DNA from: Clostridium_AD sp937920395
GTDB taxonomy: Bacteria > Bacillota > Clostridia > Clostridiales > Clostridiaceae
Direction: 5' to 3'
DNA length: 64,000 nucleotides
Assembly (NCBI GenBank): GCA_052274345.1
Contig: DAVZGP010000010.1
Coordinates: 18,153 to 82,152 of the forward strand
The notes under the pieces are model-generated. The model did not search any database. It had not been told where the DNA came from and saw only the letters and a program-made list of their open reading frames with translations. Positions within the stretch are counted from its first letter, which is position 1. Each line of letters opens with the position of its first letter. Positions 53,500-63,003 of this stretch are shown one piece after another. The position numbers were made by a program, and so were the translations under genes.

Positions 53500-53640
53500 C
53501 CCCTTAGTTTCATACTTAAACAATGACTATAAACAAATATTACCATGAGATGGTCACATATTAATCCTTACTTATCCTCAACTAAGTCCTTGACTAATCA
53601 TAAAATGAACTAAGTTCAATCACTACTCAGTCACATGTTA
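53500..53640 (-). promoter_or_regulatory. Shared leader/promoter element, copy 2 (sugar transferase/Wzz unit)
   Basis: Same GACCA...TGGTAATATTTGTTTATAGT core as the other copies. Upstream (53616-53632), GACTGA and GATTGA are offset by 11 bp. A GTCAAGG...TTAGTT section with extra repeats lies between. Confidence 0.65.
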
Positions 53641-53649
53641 AATAAGAAA

Positions 53650-53690
53650 CAAAAAAAATGACAAAAGTGATTTTACATCACTTTTGTCAG
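53650..53690 (-). terminator. Terminator at end of degraded capsule region
   Basis: TGACAAAAGTGA / TCACTTTTGTCA stem with a 7-base loop, followed on the minus strand by a T run. It lies downstream of the decayed region and upstream of leader copy 2. Confidence 0.8.
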
Positions 53691-53807
53691 ATACCAATGT
53701 TTAATATATCTTAAACTCAATCTTGTATTTCTATATTCCTTATTTTTTTACTATAATACATTTGTTATTATTTTGTTGTATCGACACCTTTTAAATCATA
53801 TAATACT

Positions 53808-54272
53808 TCAAAACTTTGACCACCCAATTGTTATGATAATGTTTCTAAAATATCTATAGAAATTTGCATTTTGTAAAAGCAATGGAGCAATAATTATCAT
53901 ACTTATATTTACATAAGATAATATAGTAACATATTTTGCTTTTGAAGTATTAAAATTAATTTCCATTATCTTCATGTTTTTGATACGCAAATGCGTAATA
54001 AAGATATTTAATTACAATAAAAACTAATTAACTAAAAATCCGCTATTAGTTGTTAACTTCTGATAATAAACCATTTTAATATCATTAGAGAATAAAGACA
54101 ATTCAGCCAACCCACTAGTCAATATGCTTCTTTCAAACAATAAGGATATTGAAACAATTAAAGAAATAGCTGAAACAAAATCTACTATATACTTTTTATT
54201 TCTAAAGTACAAAATAACAAATATAAAGTAAAAGATAATATTGAATGTACCGTTGATGCTAAAGCAATACAA
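53808..54272 (-). pseudogene. Fragments of a polytopic membrane protein (EpsG/Wzy polymerase-like?)
   Basis: Two short frames, 54024-54272 and 53808-53990, on the same strand read as hydrophobic segments: FNIIFYFIFVILYFRNKK, VDFVSAISLIVSIS, then NISMIIIAPLLLQNANFYRY. They are separated by stops, with no start or ribosome binding site. The arrangement resembles the end of an EpsG-type O-antigen polymerase. This is a remnant, not an intact gene; the family assignment is weak. Confidence 0.4.
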
Positions 54273-55172
54273 ATTATATATAAAACATGCTTACCTTTTT
54301 ACGAGATAATAAAAATCTAAACGAAAAAACAAAAATAGACATTACAACAAAGTTTCTAAGTTGTAAAAAATCTGGGAACATTGATGTTATTGAATATAAT
54401 TCAAAAATTAAATGATAATTATCTGTATATTATTTGATTCCCAAAAATATAATAAAATAACATATTAAATAAGTTATTATAATAAAATTACCATAGCTCA
54501 TTCCTATAGTATTGAAGCATTTCAAAATCAATGTAAATCCTAATTCGGATGAAATATTTTCTCTACTGCTAGCGTATTGATTTGCATACATAATATAATT
54601 GTTTCTTGATTAACTTGAAATTAGCAGAAAAAAGAAAAAACAAAAAGAAATAGATGATACTATTTTAGACTTTTTTCTAAAAATTTCTAACGATAAATTT
54701 ATAGCTAAACATGTATTTCACCCTTCTACTTTACCTATATTTTAACTTAGTTCTGACATATAACTACATCCAATACGAACCAGCTTAGTACTACTGTTTT
54801 ATATTTTTTAAAGTTAGATTTCTAAGTTACTTTTATATATATAATAAAATGTACACCTCATATAAAACATAATCATAACACTATCTTATAAACCTTCATT
54901 TTTCTTTTTTAATGGGTATTTGATGCCTGAATAAACTTTATAAAACGATATCCTCTCACACCAATTAAAACATATTAACTTAATTATTTTTAATATTTAA
55001 TATCACCTTTAATAATATTATTGAATAACTTATTGATATTATTGGTAAAATTTTCATTCAAAATATGATTAAATTCTAATCTTTTATATGTATTTCATTA
55101 GTCTTATCGGTTTTTTATTTTACTCTTTATAAATTTAGGTAGTATGTTTACTATTTTAATAATATAAATTTT
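54273..55172. other. Degraded AT-rich region, no intact gene
   Basis: Nearly 900 bases with stops in all frames and no ribosome binding sites. It lies where polymerase, flippase and glycosyltransferase genes would be expected in a capsule locus. I see no feature in it. Confidence 0.5.
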
Positions 55173-55388
55173 TTACCCCATACTCTTTATATAAAATTCA
55201 TCTATCACTTTATATCCACCTTTTTTATAAATTTGCAATAGTTCTTCCCTAATATTAGTGTGCTTACTCGGTTCATTTAATTGATTATTATGCTTAGCAA
55301 CCTTTTCCAAAGTCGTTGGTATTAATTTTATATTTTTTTGAAAATCAAATAAATATTTTTCAGCTTTAGTATATAAAGAAGGATGTTG
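55173..55388 (-). pseudogene. C-terminal fragment of an unidentified protein
   Basis: About 70 codons ending at TAA 55173-55175, with the pattern LYTKAEKYLFDFQKNIKL then REELLQIYKKGGYKVIDEFY. It is bounded upstream by a stop. It looks like the tail of a polysaccharide-locus enzyme, but the family is not identified. Confidence 0.4.
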
Positions 55389-55482
55389 CTATTGAGAAGT
55401 ATTGTAGGGAAATTCTTTGTGAAGAGAAGGTATCGGTGCAAGCCCATCCCAAAGATAAGAATAAGTATTTAGGAGTGTAGTA
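55389..55482 (+). pseudogene. Plus-strand C-terminal remnant, unidentified
   Basis: An open tail, AIEKYCREILCEEKVSVQAH then PKDKNKYLGV-stop, in the plus direction, opposite to its neighbours. It begins abruptly at the junction with the 55173 fragment, suggesting inserted or rearranged DNA. Confidence 0.3.
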
Positions 55483-55496
55483 ATGTTTAAAAGTAA

Positions 55497-56309
55497 TTAC
55501 TTTAAAATATTTATGAAATTCAACAAAGTTAGTATTTCCTTAAACCTACCAATGACTTTAATTAAATTTTCTAAATCATAGTAAAGTCCTATATTCCCCG
55601 AATACATAACTACTGTTTTATTTTCTAAACCATACTTACTTTTAAAAGCTAATACATTTTCATTATTATCTGGTAAAGGATAAATCACTTTTTCATCAAT
55701 CCAGTTATTTATAAAAACATTATTAGGAACTCTTTTATTATTAAATCTATTCCTTAATGTTTCTTGCATATCTCGTCCTACAACTATTACCTTATTAGCC
55801 CGCTTGCAAGAAAACTTATCTACCCTCATAGCCATATTAAGTATAAATTTATTTTTACTATACCCCACTGCCATAGTTTGCTCCGGATTAAAATCTTGAA
55901 TATTATATATGAACTTTGCTCTTTTTATAAATTTTCCTATAACCCCAAGTACTCCTCCTAAAATAGGAGGTTGTGAAACGCTAAAGACTATGTCCTGCTT
56001 TCCAACTTTAAAAGTAGCAAAACTGGCGTTAATAAAATAAGCTAATATATTTTTAATTCTGCTTATTTTATCTTTTTTATCAAATTCCGGTACTCTCACT
56101 CTTAAAACTCTTATATTCCCAAGTTTTTCTATAAACATTCTCTTTTTTTTATATTTTTCATCCACTTTCCCATCATAATTAGGAACCACACATATAACAG
56201 TTATTTCAAAGTCATTACACAATCCTTCACATAACTCAGTTAATATCTGCCCTGTAGAAGCTACATCAGCGTAAAAATAATGCGCATATACCAAAAGTCG
56301 TTTTTTCAT
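55497..56309 (-). CDS. Glycosyltransferase family 4, C-terminally truncated
   Basis: About 270 residues. The N-terminal domain is GT-B type, with KRLLVYAHYFYADVASTGQI at the start and KRAKFIYNIQDFNPEQTMAV and KFSCKRANKVIVVGRDMQE in the middle. It reaches the second domain start (VVMYSGNIGLYYDLENLIKV) and ends with a short unrelated tail. Relatives (WbuB-type) have about 400 residues, so the donor-binding domain is mostly missing, probably lost in the rearrangement at 55.5 kb. ATG 56309 follows GAGGT. Probably non-functional. Confidence 0.75.
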   Translation of the reverse strand: MKKRLLVYAHYFYADVASTGQILTELCEGLCNDFEITVICVVPNYDGKVDEKYKKKRMFIEKLGNIRVLRVRVPEFDKKDKISRIKNILAYFINASFATFKVGKQDIVFSVSQPPILGGVLGVIGKFIKRAKFIYNIQDFNPEQTMAVGYSKNKFILNMAMRVDKFSCKRANKVIVVGRDMQETLRNRFNNKRVPNNVFINNWIDEKVIYPLPDNNENVLAFKSKYGLENKTVVMYSGNIGLYYDLENLIKVIGRFKEILTLLNFINILK

Positions 56310-56321
56310 ATACACTTACCT

Positions 56322-57251
56322 CTATTTATAGTTTTCCCTATACCACTCATATTCCATCCTAACTCCATCTTCAAGATCAACCTTATACTTCCATCCAGTC
56401 CCTTCAAGCTTACTAACATCTAGTAGCTTTCTTTTAGTCCCGTCTGGCTTTTCTGTATTAAACTTTAACTCACCAGTGAATCCAACTACCTTTTTAACCA
56501 TCTCTGCTAGTTCGCCTATAGTAAGCTCTTTTCCAGTTCCTACATTTACATGTTCTTCGCCATCATAATTCTCCATCAAATATACACTGGCATCAGCCAT
56601 ATCATCTACATATAAAAATTCACGAAGTGGCTTTCCTGTTCCCCAAATTTCAACTGATGGATCATTATTAACTTTAGCCTCATGGAATTTTCTAATAAGA
56701 GCAGGCAAAACATGTGAATTTTTTAGATCATAATTATCATTAGGTCCATAAAGATTAGTTGGCATACAGCTTATAAAATTATCACCATATTCTCTTTTGA
56801 AAAACTGACACATTTTAAGACCTGCAATTTTAGCTATTGCATAACCTTCATTTGTTGGTTCAAGATATCCCGAGAGTAAATATTCCTCTTTAATTGGTTG
56901 AGGACAATTTTTAGGATATATACAAGAGCTTCCTAGAAATAAAAGTTTTGTAACTTTGAAATCATGCGCTGCCTTTATAATATTGTTTTGAATTTCCATA
57001 TTTTCATATATAAAATCAGCTGGATATGAACTGTTAGCTCCAATTCCACCAACTTTCGCTGCAGCTTGAAAAACGTATTCCGGTTTTTCTTTTTTAAAGA
57101 AGTTTCTAACCTCCTGCTGATTCATTAAATCTAATTCATAATGAGTCCTTCCTATTATGTTTGTATATCCTTTTTCCTTTAGATTACGAACTATAGCTGA
57201 ACCTACAAGTCCTCTATGTCCAGCTACATAAATTTTACTGTCTTTATTCAT
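56322..57251 (-). CDS. fcl: GDP-L-fucose synthase
   Basis: 309 residues. NAD-binding motif GHRGLVGSAIVRNL, then FLGSSCIYP (catalytic Ser), a Tyr-x-x-x-Lys as YAIAKIAGLKMC, and the C-terminal DGTKRKLLDVSKL. It performs the epimerase/reductase step from GDP-4-keto-6-deoxymannose to GDP-L-fucose. It follows gmd after 12 bases, with AGGAGGTG upstream. Length is normal and no defect is seen. Confidence 0.95.
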   Translation of the reverse strand: MNKDSKIYVAGHRGLVGSAIVRNLKEKGYTNIIGRTHYELDLMNQQEVRNFFKKEKPEYVFQAAAKVGGIGANSSYPADFIYENMEIQNNIIKAAHDFKVTKLLFLGSSCIYPKNCPQPIKEEYLLSGYLEPTNEGYAIAKIAGLKMCQFFKREYGDNFISCMPTNLYGPNDNYDLKNSHVLPALIRKFHEAKVNNDPSVEIWGTGKPLREFLYVDDMADASVYLMENYDGEEHVNVGTGKELTIGELAEMVKKVVGFTGELKFNTEKPDGTKRKLLDVSKLEGTGWKYKVDLEDGVRMEYEWYRENYK

Positions 57252-57263
57252 AATGACACCTCC

Positions 57264-58370
57264 TTATATAGCTATAGCAGCTTCAGCATGTGCTTTAGTG
57301 GCTTCTGTTTGAGCTATAAACTCATTTGAACTAATTCCAGCGATTTCTCTCATATCAGAATCTACCATCATCTTAACTAGTTTTTTAAAACTGACTTTTC
57401 TCTCCCATTTAAGTTCTTTTTCGGCTTTTGTAGAGTCTCCCCAAAGTAGATCAACTTCTGCTGGTCTAAAGTATTTAGGATTTATATCAACGTAAAGTTT
57501 TCCTGTTGATTTATCGTATCCTTTTTCATCTACTCCTGTGCCTTTCCACTCTATGTCTATATTAACTTCTTTAAATGCTAATTCTACAAATTCTCTAACT
57601 GTATGAGTTTCATTTGTTGCTATAACAAGATCTTGCGGTTTTTTCTGTTGAAGTAATAACCACATAGCTTGTACATAGTCTCCTGCAAATCCCCAATCTC
57701 TTTTTGCATCCATATTACCAAGAGATAATTTTTCTTGTTTTCCAGAAACAATACTAGCAATTGCTCTTGTTACCTTTCTTGTAACAAAGGTCTCTCCACG
57801 TCTTGGAGATTCATGATTGAATAATATTCCATTACATGCAAACAAACCAAAAGATTCTCTATAGTTTACAGTTATCCAATAAGAATATAACTTTGCTACT
57901 CCATACGGACTCTTTGGATAAAATGGTGTCTTTTCGCTTTGTGGTGCAGTACCTGGTAATCCTCCGAAAAGTTCTGAAGTTGATGCTTGATAAAATTTGC
58001 ATTTTAATCCGCTTTCTTTTATTGCATCGAGTATTCTAAGAGTTCCCATACCATCGGTATCCGCAGTATATTCTGGCACCTCAAAAGAAACTTGAACATG
58101 ACTTTGAGCACCTAAATTGTATATTTCATCTGGTCTAACTTTTTCTAATATCCTATTTAAATTACTTGAATCAGTTAAATCACCATGATGTAAAAACAAT
58201 GTTTTATTTCCTATTTCAGGATTTTCAAACAAATGATCTATCCTTTTTGTATTAAAAGAACTAGCCCTTCTTATTATTCCATGTACTTCATAACCTTTTT
58301 CTAATAATAATTCAGTTAAATACGATCCATCTTGCCCTGTTATTCCTGTTATTAACGCTCTTTTCACCAT
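57264..58370 (-). CDS. gmd: GDP-mannose 4,6-dehydratase
   Basis: 368 residues. TGITGQDGSYLTELLLEKGY is the NADP(H)-binding motif, with RRASSFNTKRIDHL next to it; YQASTSELFGG and YPKSPYGVAKLYSYW carry the catalytic Thr/Ser-Tyr-Lys. NHESPRRGETFVTRKVTRAI is highly conserved. It converts GDP-mannose to GDP-4-keto-6-deoxymannose. It is placed between manC (17 bases) and fcl, so the three genes form the GDP-fucose unit. No defect seen. Confidence 0.97.
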   Translation of the reverse strand: MVKRALITGITGQDGSYLTELLLEKGYEVHGIIRRASSFNTKRIDHLFENPEIGNKTLFLHHGDLTDSSNLNRILEKVRPDEIYNLGAQSHVQVSFEVPEYTADTDGMGTLRILDAIKESGLKCKFYQASTSELFGGLPGTAPQSEKTPFYPKSPYGVAKLYSYWITVNYRESFGLFACNGILFNHESPRRGETFVTRKVTRAIASIVSGKQEKLSLGNMDAKRDWGFAGDYVQAMWLLLQQKKPQDLVIATNETHTVREFVELAFKEVNIDIEWKGTGVDEKGYDKSTGKLYVDINPKYFRPAEVDLLWGDSTKAEKELKWERKVSFKKLVKMMVDSDMREIAGISSNEFIAQTEATKAHAEAAIAI

Positions 58371-58387
58371 TAATGCACCCCTTTATG

Positions 58388-59437
58388 TCAACTAATTCTA
58401 TTTTTAAGTTCTCTTATATTCTCCATACCATCTTTTTTACCAACAAATATCATATCATCCGATTCAACCACAAATGTATCCTGAAGTCCTGAAATAACTA
58501 TAGGTTTACCATTACTAATAATAATGTTATTTCTACAATCGAATTTTTTTACATTTCCCATACAGAGATTGTTATTATTATCTTTTTCCCTATATCTTTC
58601 AATAGCTTCCCAACTTCCTACATCATCCCATCCAAAATCAGCTGGTATAACATATATATCTTTTGCTTTCTCCATAATTCCAAAATCTACAGATATACTA
58701 TCAACATTGATGTATTTTTCTTTTAAGACTTTGTGATAATCTTCCTGCCTTGTTGCTGCTATTTCACTTAACACCTCATAAGTGTTTGATAAATATTTCT
58801 TTGTAAGTTTTAAAATGTTTTTGGCCTTCCAAATAAACATTCCACCGTTCCAAAGATAGTCTCCATCTTTTAAATACTGCTTAGCCTTATATAAATCTGG
58901 TTTTTCTACAAAACTCTTAACTTCTCGCAGCTCGTTACCATTTAAGTCACAATTCATATCACCATAATTTATATATCCATAACCAGTTTCAGGTCTATCC
59001 GGTTTCATCCCTATAGTAACTATTGCCTGTGCATTTTCATTCACAAATTCATAAGCTGAATTTAAAACCTCTAAAAATTTGACTTCATTTTTAATAAGAT
59101 GATCAGATGGAAGTACTGCTATTGTTGCATCCTCATATATTCTATTAATATGAAAAGCAGAAAGAGCAATACAAGGAGCCGTATTTTTCCCTACTGGCTC
59201 TACAATAATATTTTGAAGTGGTAAATTAGGAATCTGCTCCCTAACCAGGTCCATATATCGCATACCTGTAACTATAAATATTCTTTCTATAGGAATAAGT
59301 TTTTCTAATCTTTTCACACTCATTTGAAGCATTGTATCTTCGCCTAAAAGTTTTAAAAACTGTTTTGGCTTTTCTTCTGTGGATAATGGCCAAAACCTAG
59401 TTCCTTTACCACCCGCCATTATAAGTGCACATAACAT
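58388..59437 (-). CDS. manC: Mannose-1-phosphate guanylyltransferase
   Basis: 349 residues. The nucleotidyltransferase motif is MAGGKGTRFWPLS, and conserved parts include LPSDHLI, GYGYINYG, VKSFVEKPD and WNGGMFIWKA. It makes GDP-mannose. It lacks the C-terminal isomerase half, so it is the single-function form. First gene of the GDP-fucose unit; AAGGGGG upstream of the ATG. Leader copy 3 lies about 60 bases upstream. Confidence 0.93.
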   Translation of the reverse strand: MLCALIMAGGKGTRFWPLSTEEKPKQFLKLLGEDTMLQMSVKRLEKLIPIERIFIVTGMRYMDLVREQIPNLPLQNIIVEPVGKNTAPCIALSAFHINRIYEDATIAVLPSDHLIKNEVKFLEVLNSAYEFVNENAQAIVTIGMKPDRPETGYGYINYGDMNCDLNGNELREVKSFVEKPDLYKAKQYLKDGDYLWNGGMFIWKAKNILKLTKKYLSNTYEVLSEIAATRQEDYHKVLKEKYINVDSISVDFGIMEKAKDIYVIPADFGWDDVGSWEAIERYREKDNNNNLCMGNVKKFDCRNNIIISNGKPIVISGLQDTFVVESDDMIFVGKKDGMENIRELKNRIS

Positions 59438-59494
59438 TTCTTATCCCCCTTTACTCCATTCCCTTCCATAACTTATTCATCTCAATAATTAATT

Positions 59495-59635
59495 AACCTT
59501 AATATCATACTTAATAATGACTATAAACAAATATTACCATGAAGTGGTCATAGCTTATTCCTTACTTACTCTCATCTAAATCCTCAACAAATCATAAAAT
59601 AAACTTAGTCTAGTCTCTTCTCAGTCACAAATAAT
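59495..59635 (-). promoter_or_regulatory. Shared leader/promoter element, copy 3 (manC unit)
   Basis: Same core: GACCA...TGGTAATATTTGTTTATAGT. The 11-bp spaced pair GACTGA / GACTAG lies at 59610-59626. At the start-codon end the sequence matches the beginning of the 53171 small gene, but ATG is altered and the AGGGGA site is lost (AATAATTAATTAACCTTAA). Confidence 0.63.
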
Positions 59636-59928
59636 AAAAATTTATCTAACTGGATCTTATATTTAATTTATTAATAAACTATTTTTTAAAATAAAACTAG
59701 AAACACCTCTAAAAAAGTAATATTTTGTATTTCATTACCGTATGTGACGGTATTCTATAGTTAAATCAAAGATACTGAGCCTAAGCAAATGCAAATAATG
59801 GCTAGTACATTTTAATGGGTTAATATGTCATTATAAAGGCATTTAATAGATTTTTCAGTTTACCTATAGTATGCTATATTTAGTTAAATTAGTTAATAAA
59901 TGTCTTTAAAACTATAGGAGGTAGACAA
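59636..59928. other. Divergent intergenic region before the replisome-organiser cluster
   Basis: About 290 bases without a gene. It contains a small palindrome, TACCGT-N5-ACGGTA (59736-59752), and probable promoters for the plus-strand cluster. Confidence 0.45.
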
Positions 59929-60180
59929 ATGATATCAGAAATGTTTAATAAGCTTACTTGGTACAAGAGGATTGAAGTTTTAAGAATAGGAAAAGACTGG
60001 AATCAAAACCAAGCCAGCATTGAGTGTATCACACACAATAAAAATTATTGGCTTTGGGAGAATGGTCTGTCTTATCCCAGATTTAAAAGTAGAAAAGCAA
60101 TAGCAAATGCTTTTGGTGTAGAAATGGATTATATCTTCCATCCTACTGACAAAGTCGTAAAGAAAATTAAAATCATCTAA
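59929..60180 (+). CDS. Small helix-turn-helix protein, XRE-like
   Basis: 83 residues. RIEVLRIGKDWNQNQASIEC and NYWLWENGLSYPRFKSRKAI then ANAFGVEMDYIFHPTD follow an XRE-type HTH layout. AGGAGGTA lies upstream of the ATG. It starts a plus-strand cluster with a phage-type replisome organiser, so it may be its regulator. Not otherwise recognised. Confidence 0.7.
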   Translation: MISEMFNKLTWYKRIEVLRIGKDWNQNQASIECITHNKNYWLWENGLSYPRFKSRKAIANAFGVEMDYIFHPTDKVVKKIKII

Positions 60181-60233
60181 AAAATAATAGCCCAATAAGC
60201 ATGTGCACTATATATTACGAGGAGGAATAAACA

Positions 60234-61274
60234 ATGGCTAAATATAGACAGCTTTATACGGATTTCTGGAGTGATGATTTTATTCTGGAATTGAATCTAC
60301 AGGAGAAACTTTTCTATCTATACCTTCTAACGAACACAAAATCAACGCAGGCGGGCATATATCAAATTTCGCCTAAACTCATTTCATTAGAAACGGGATG
60401 TGATAAAGTACTTGTGACCCAGCTGCTTAAAAAGTTTTGTGATTATAAAAAGATTTTATACTGCGAAGAAACCAATGAAATTATGATACTAAATTGGATG
60501 AAATACAATGTTCCAAATAATAAAAATTTTCTACTTTGCGTACGAAAGGAAATAGTCAAAATCAAAAACAAAAAATTTCTTGAATTATTATATGAAAAAT
60601 ATGAAGTCGCCGGTTTAGATGTAGCTAATATTTTCAAAGGGATTTTTGTAAACGTTGTACCACCTGATGTAAGTGCTCTAAGCCTTATGGAACAAGATTA
60701 TTCAGATGTCCAAAGTAATAACATAATTATTAAGCCCATTAATAGCCCCTTGGTAGGGGCTACCCACCCCCTCCCAAGTAATAGAGTAAGAAGTAAAGAA
60801 GAAGGAGTAAAAAGTAAAGAACAAAAAATAATAAACAAAGAAGAAGCAGAAGCACTAGTTTTGGAAGAAAAAGTAATTATAAAAAAACAAAATCCTGCTG
60901 CTACGATTGGTGGGATAGATACTATAATTAAAATATTTCAAGAAAATGTACATGCTATCACTCCACTTGTGTATGAAAAAATATTAAGTTTTACAAAACA
61001 AGTAAGTGATGAAGTCATAATTATGGCTATAAAAGAGTCCGTTAGCTATAATGCAAAAAATATCAAATATATTTCACAAGTCATCAATAGCTGGATAAGT
61101 AAAGGCATAAGGACCGCTGAGCAGGTTATTGCCTATCAGAAAAAATGGACAAGTAACAACATCGGTAGCAGCAATAGTGGATCGCGTGACCTGAAAAGTG
61201 GTAGCTTTTGTGATTACGAACAGAGAACCTATGATTTTGATCTTTTAGAAAAACAGTTACTTGGGATAGCTTAA
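60234..61274 (+). CDS. Phage-type replisome organiser / DnaD-domain protein
   Basis: 346 residues. An N-terminal winged-helix region (YRQLYTDFWSDDFILELNLQ, LFYLYLLTNTKSTQAGIYQI) is typical of phage replisome organisers, followed by a Lys/Glu-rich linker (about 175-215). A C-terminal DnaD-like domain ends with KYISQVINSWISKGIRTAEQ. It would load replicative helicase at an origin. GAGGAGG lies upstream. No other phage replication, integrase or structural genes are visible, so it may be a domesticated or isolated element. Confidence 0.85.
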   Translation: MAKYRQLYTDFWSDDFILELNLQEKLFYLYLLTNTKSTQAGIYQISPKLISLETGCDKVLVTQLLKKFCDYKKILYCEETNEIMILNWMKYNVPNNKNFLLCVRKEIVKIKNKKFLELLYEKYEVAGLDVANIFKGIFVNVVPPDVSALSLMEQDYSDVQSNNIIIKPINSPLVGATHPLPSNRVRSKEEGVKSKEQKIINKEEAEALVLEEKVIIKKQNPAATIGGIDTIIKIFQENVHAITPLVYEKILSFTKQVSDEVIIMAIKESVSYNAKNIKYISQVINSWISKGIRTAEQVIAYQKKWTSNNIGSSNSGSRDLKSGSFCDYEQRTYDFDLLEKQLLGIA

Positions 61275-61331
61275 TAAATTATCATATTTACTATATATTA
61301 AATAAAAAAATTAGAAGGCGGTGCTTTATTT

Positions 61332-61865
61332 ATGGAAAAACTAGTTGAGAATTCTAAAAATGGTGACAGCGAAGCTACAGTACTTATCTTAGGAAAGTTT
61401 AAATACCTTATAATCAAAGAATGTTCAAAGTACCACATTCCAAGCTATACCACCGAGGATTTAATCCAACATTGCCATTTGTCAGTGATAAAAGCTATAT
61501 CATTATATAAACTAGGCAGCAACAGCTTTAATGGATATTGTATCACCGCTATAAAGATGAATCTTAAAGCACTTTTAAAAGGAGAAATAAAACACTTTCG
61601 TGAAGTACCAAACAGTAATATGATAGATTTTGATGCCGAGGAGCATTATGAATTCACCTTAGAGGATGAAGTTATAGCCTACGATGAGGTTAAAAATTTA
61701 TACACCGCTCTTAACACTCTTCCACCTTTTGAACGTTATATCCTAGAGAGATATTATATTATGGGCCATTCCCTTACAGAAATAGCAGCTACTTCTGATA
61801 AAAGTTATCACCAATATGCGAGGATCAAGAAAAATGCCCTTAAGAAATTAAAGGCTATTATGTAG
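61332..61865 (+). CDS. Sigma-70-family factor (phage/plasmid type)
   Basis: 177 residues. Region 2-like HIPSYTTEDLIQHCHLSVIK at about 37-56 is followed by region 4-like LPPFERYILERYYIMGHSLT then EIAATSDKSYHQYARIKKNA (about 130-172). A degenerate extracytoplasmic-type sigma factor without an anti-sigma gene adjacent. It lies 57 bases after the replisome gene and 44 before the amidase gene. Similar factors accompany DUF1659/DUF2922 or bacteriocin-type genes; its targets are not known. Confidence 0.85.
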   Translation: MEKLVENSKNGDSEATVLILGKFKYLIIKECSKYHIPSYTTEDLIQHCHLSVIKAISLYKLGSNSFNGYCITAIKMNLKALLKGEIKHFREVPNSNMIDFDAEEHYEFTLEDEVIAYDEVKNLYTALNTLPPFERYILERYYIMGHSLTEIAATSDKSYHQYARIKKNALKKLKAIM

Positions 61866-61909
61866 TAGCTTAGAAAAAGAGATAAAATAATAAATAGGGG
61901 GAATTATTA

Positions 61910-62821
61910 ATGAAAATAGTAATAAGAGGTGGGCATAATCCAAGCGCTCAGGGCGCCAGCGCAGTTAATGTTGGAGGATTAGACGAACTAAAAGAAGATA
62001 GATTAGTATATGTTGATACAATAACTTATTTAAAAAGAGCACAACAAACGGTTCTTGATGGCACTCCAGGTAATTGTAGTGAAAATGCAGATCTTAAGTA
62101 TGGTACAGATATTGCTAATAACTCTAATTCAGATCTATTTGTGCCTGTGCATTTTAATAAAGCATATGATTCTTATAAAGGGGCGATAGGTAGTGAGGTG
62201 TGGATTAATCCTAAAAATCCAACTGCTGTTCAAATAGGTACTAGGATTCTAAATAATCTGCAAGCATTAGGTTTTAAGAATAGAGGATTAAAAGATGGAA
62301 TGAATGTACAACATTTACATGACATAATATCTTGTGTTCCTACTGCAGTATTAGTAGAGGTATGTTTCTGTGAAGCCACAGAGGATATAGCAATATATAG
62401 AAAGGTTGGCCATGATGCTTTAGGCAAAGCACTTTCTGATGGTATTACTGGAAGAATAACAAACTCAATTTCAGGTCAGACTACTTATCCTACACCTGCT
62501 AAAGTGACAATAGTACCAGAAACAAGAGTTAATAACTCGATATCACAACTACAAGCTGAATTAAACAAACAAGGATTTGGCAATATTGCAGTTGATGGTT
62601 TCTATGGTCCTAAGACACTTGCCGCTTGTCCTATAGTAAGAAAAGGAGATACTGGTAATATTACTAAGTGGTTACAGAAGAGACTTGCTATGAGTTTACA
62701 GGATGGTATATTTGGTAGTGGTACGTTCAATACTGTTGTTAAATATCAAAAATCTGTTGGTAATGGTTTGCCTTCGGATGGAATAGTTGGTCATAATACT
62801 TGGGATGCTTTATTAAAATAA
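61910..62821 (+). CDS. N-acetylmuramoyl-L-alanine amidase with peptidoglycan-binding domain
   Basis: 303 residues. The Amidase_3 domain (about 1-180) has zinc-ligand-type motifs in RGGHNPSAQGA, DLFVPVHFNKA and AVLVEVCFCEA. The C-terminal peptidoglycan-binding domain (about 225-303) has VDGFYGPKTL and DGIVGHNTWDALL. No signal peptide is seen, as in phage endolysins, so export would need a holin or lysis. It cleaves the amide between MurNAc and L-Ala. AGGGGG lies upstream of the ATG. Confidence 0.92.
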   Translation: MKIVIRGGHNPSAQGASAVNVGGLDELKEDRLVYVDTITYLKRAQQTVLDGTPGNCSENADLKYGTDIANNSNSDLFVPVHFNKAYDSYKGAIGSEVWINPKNPTAVQIGTRILNNLQALGFKNRGLKDGMNVQHLHDIISCVPTAVLVEVCFCEATEDIAIYRKVGHDALGKALSDGITGRITNSISGQTTYPTPAKVTIVPETRVNNSISQLQAELNKQGFGNIAVDGFYGPKTLAACPIVRKGDTGNITKWLQKRLAMSLQDGIFGSGTFNTVVKYQKSVGNGLPSDGIVGHNTWDALLK

Positions 62822-63003
62822 TTACAACAAATAGTGCCATACAATATAAGATACTACAATGCATATCTCTTCATTTCTACAAAAATTTCCTCTTACACCA
62901 GTTAATCAATGTTTAGAAGCTGAAATGTTGTTAAAACCTCCGCACAAATAATGTAAGCATCATATATATTAAGTGAAAACAAAATAAAAAGGAGTGATTA
63001 AGT

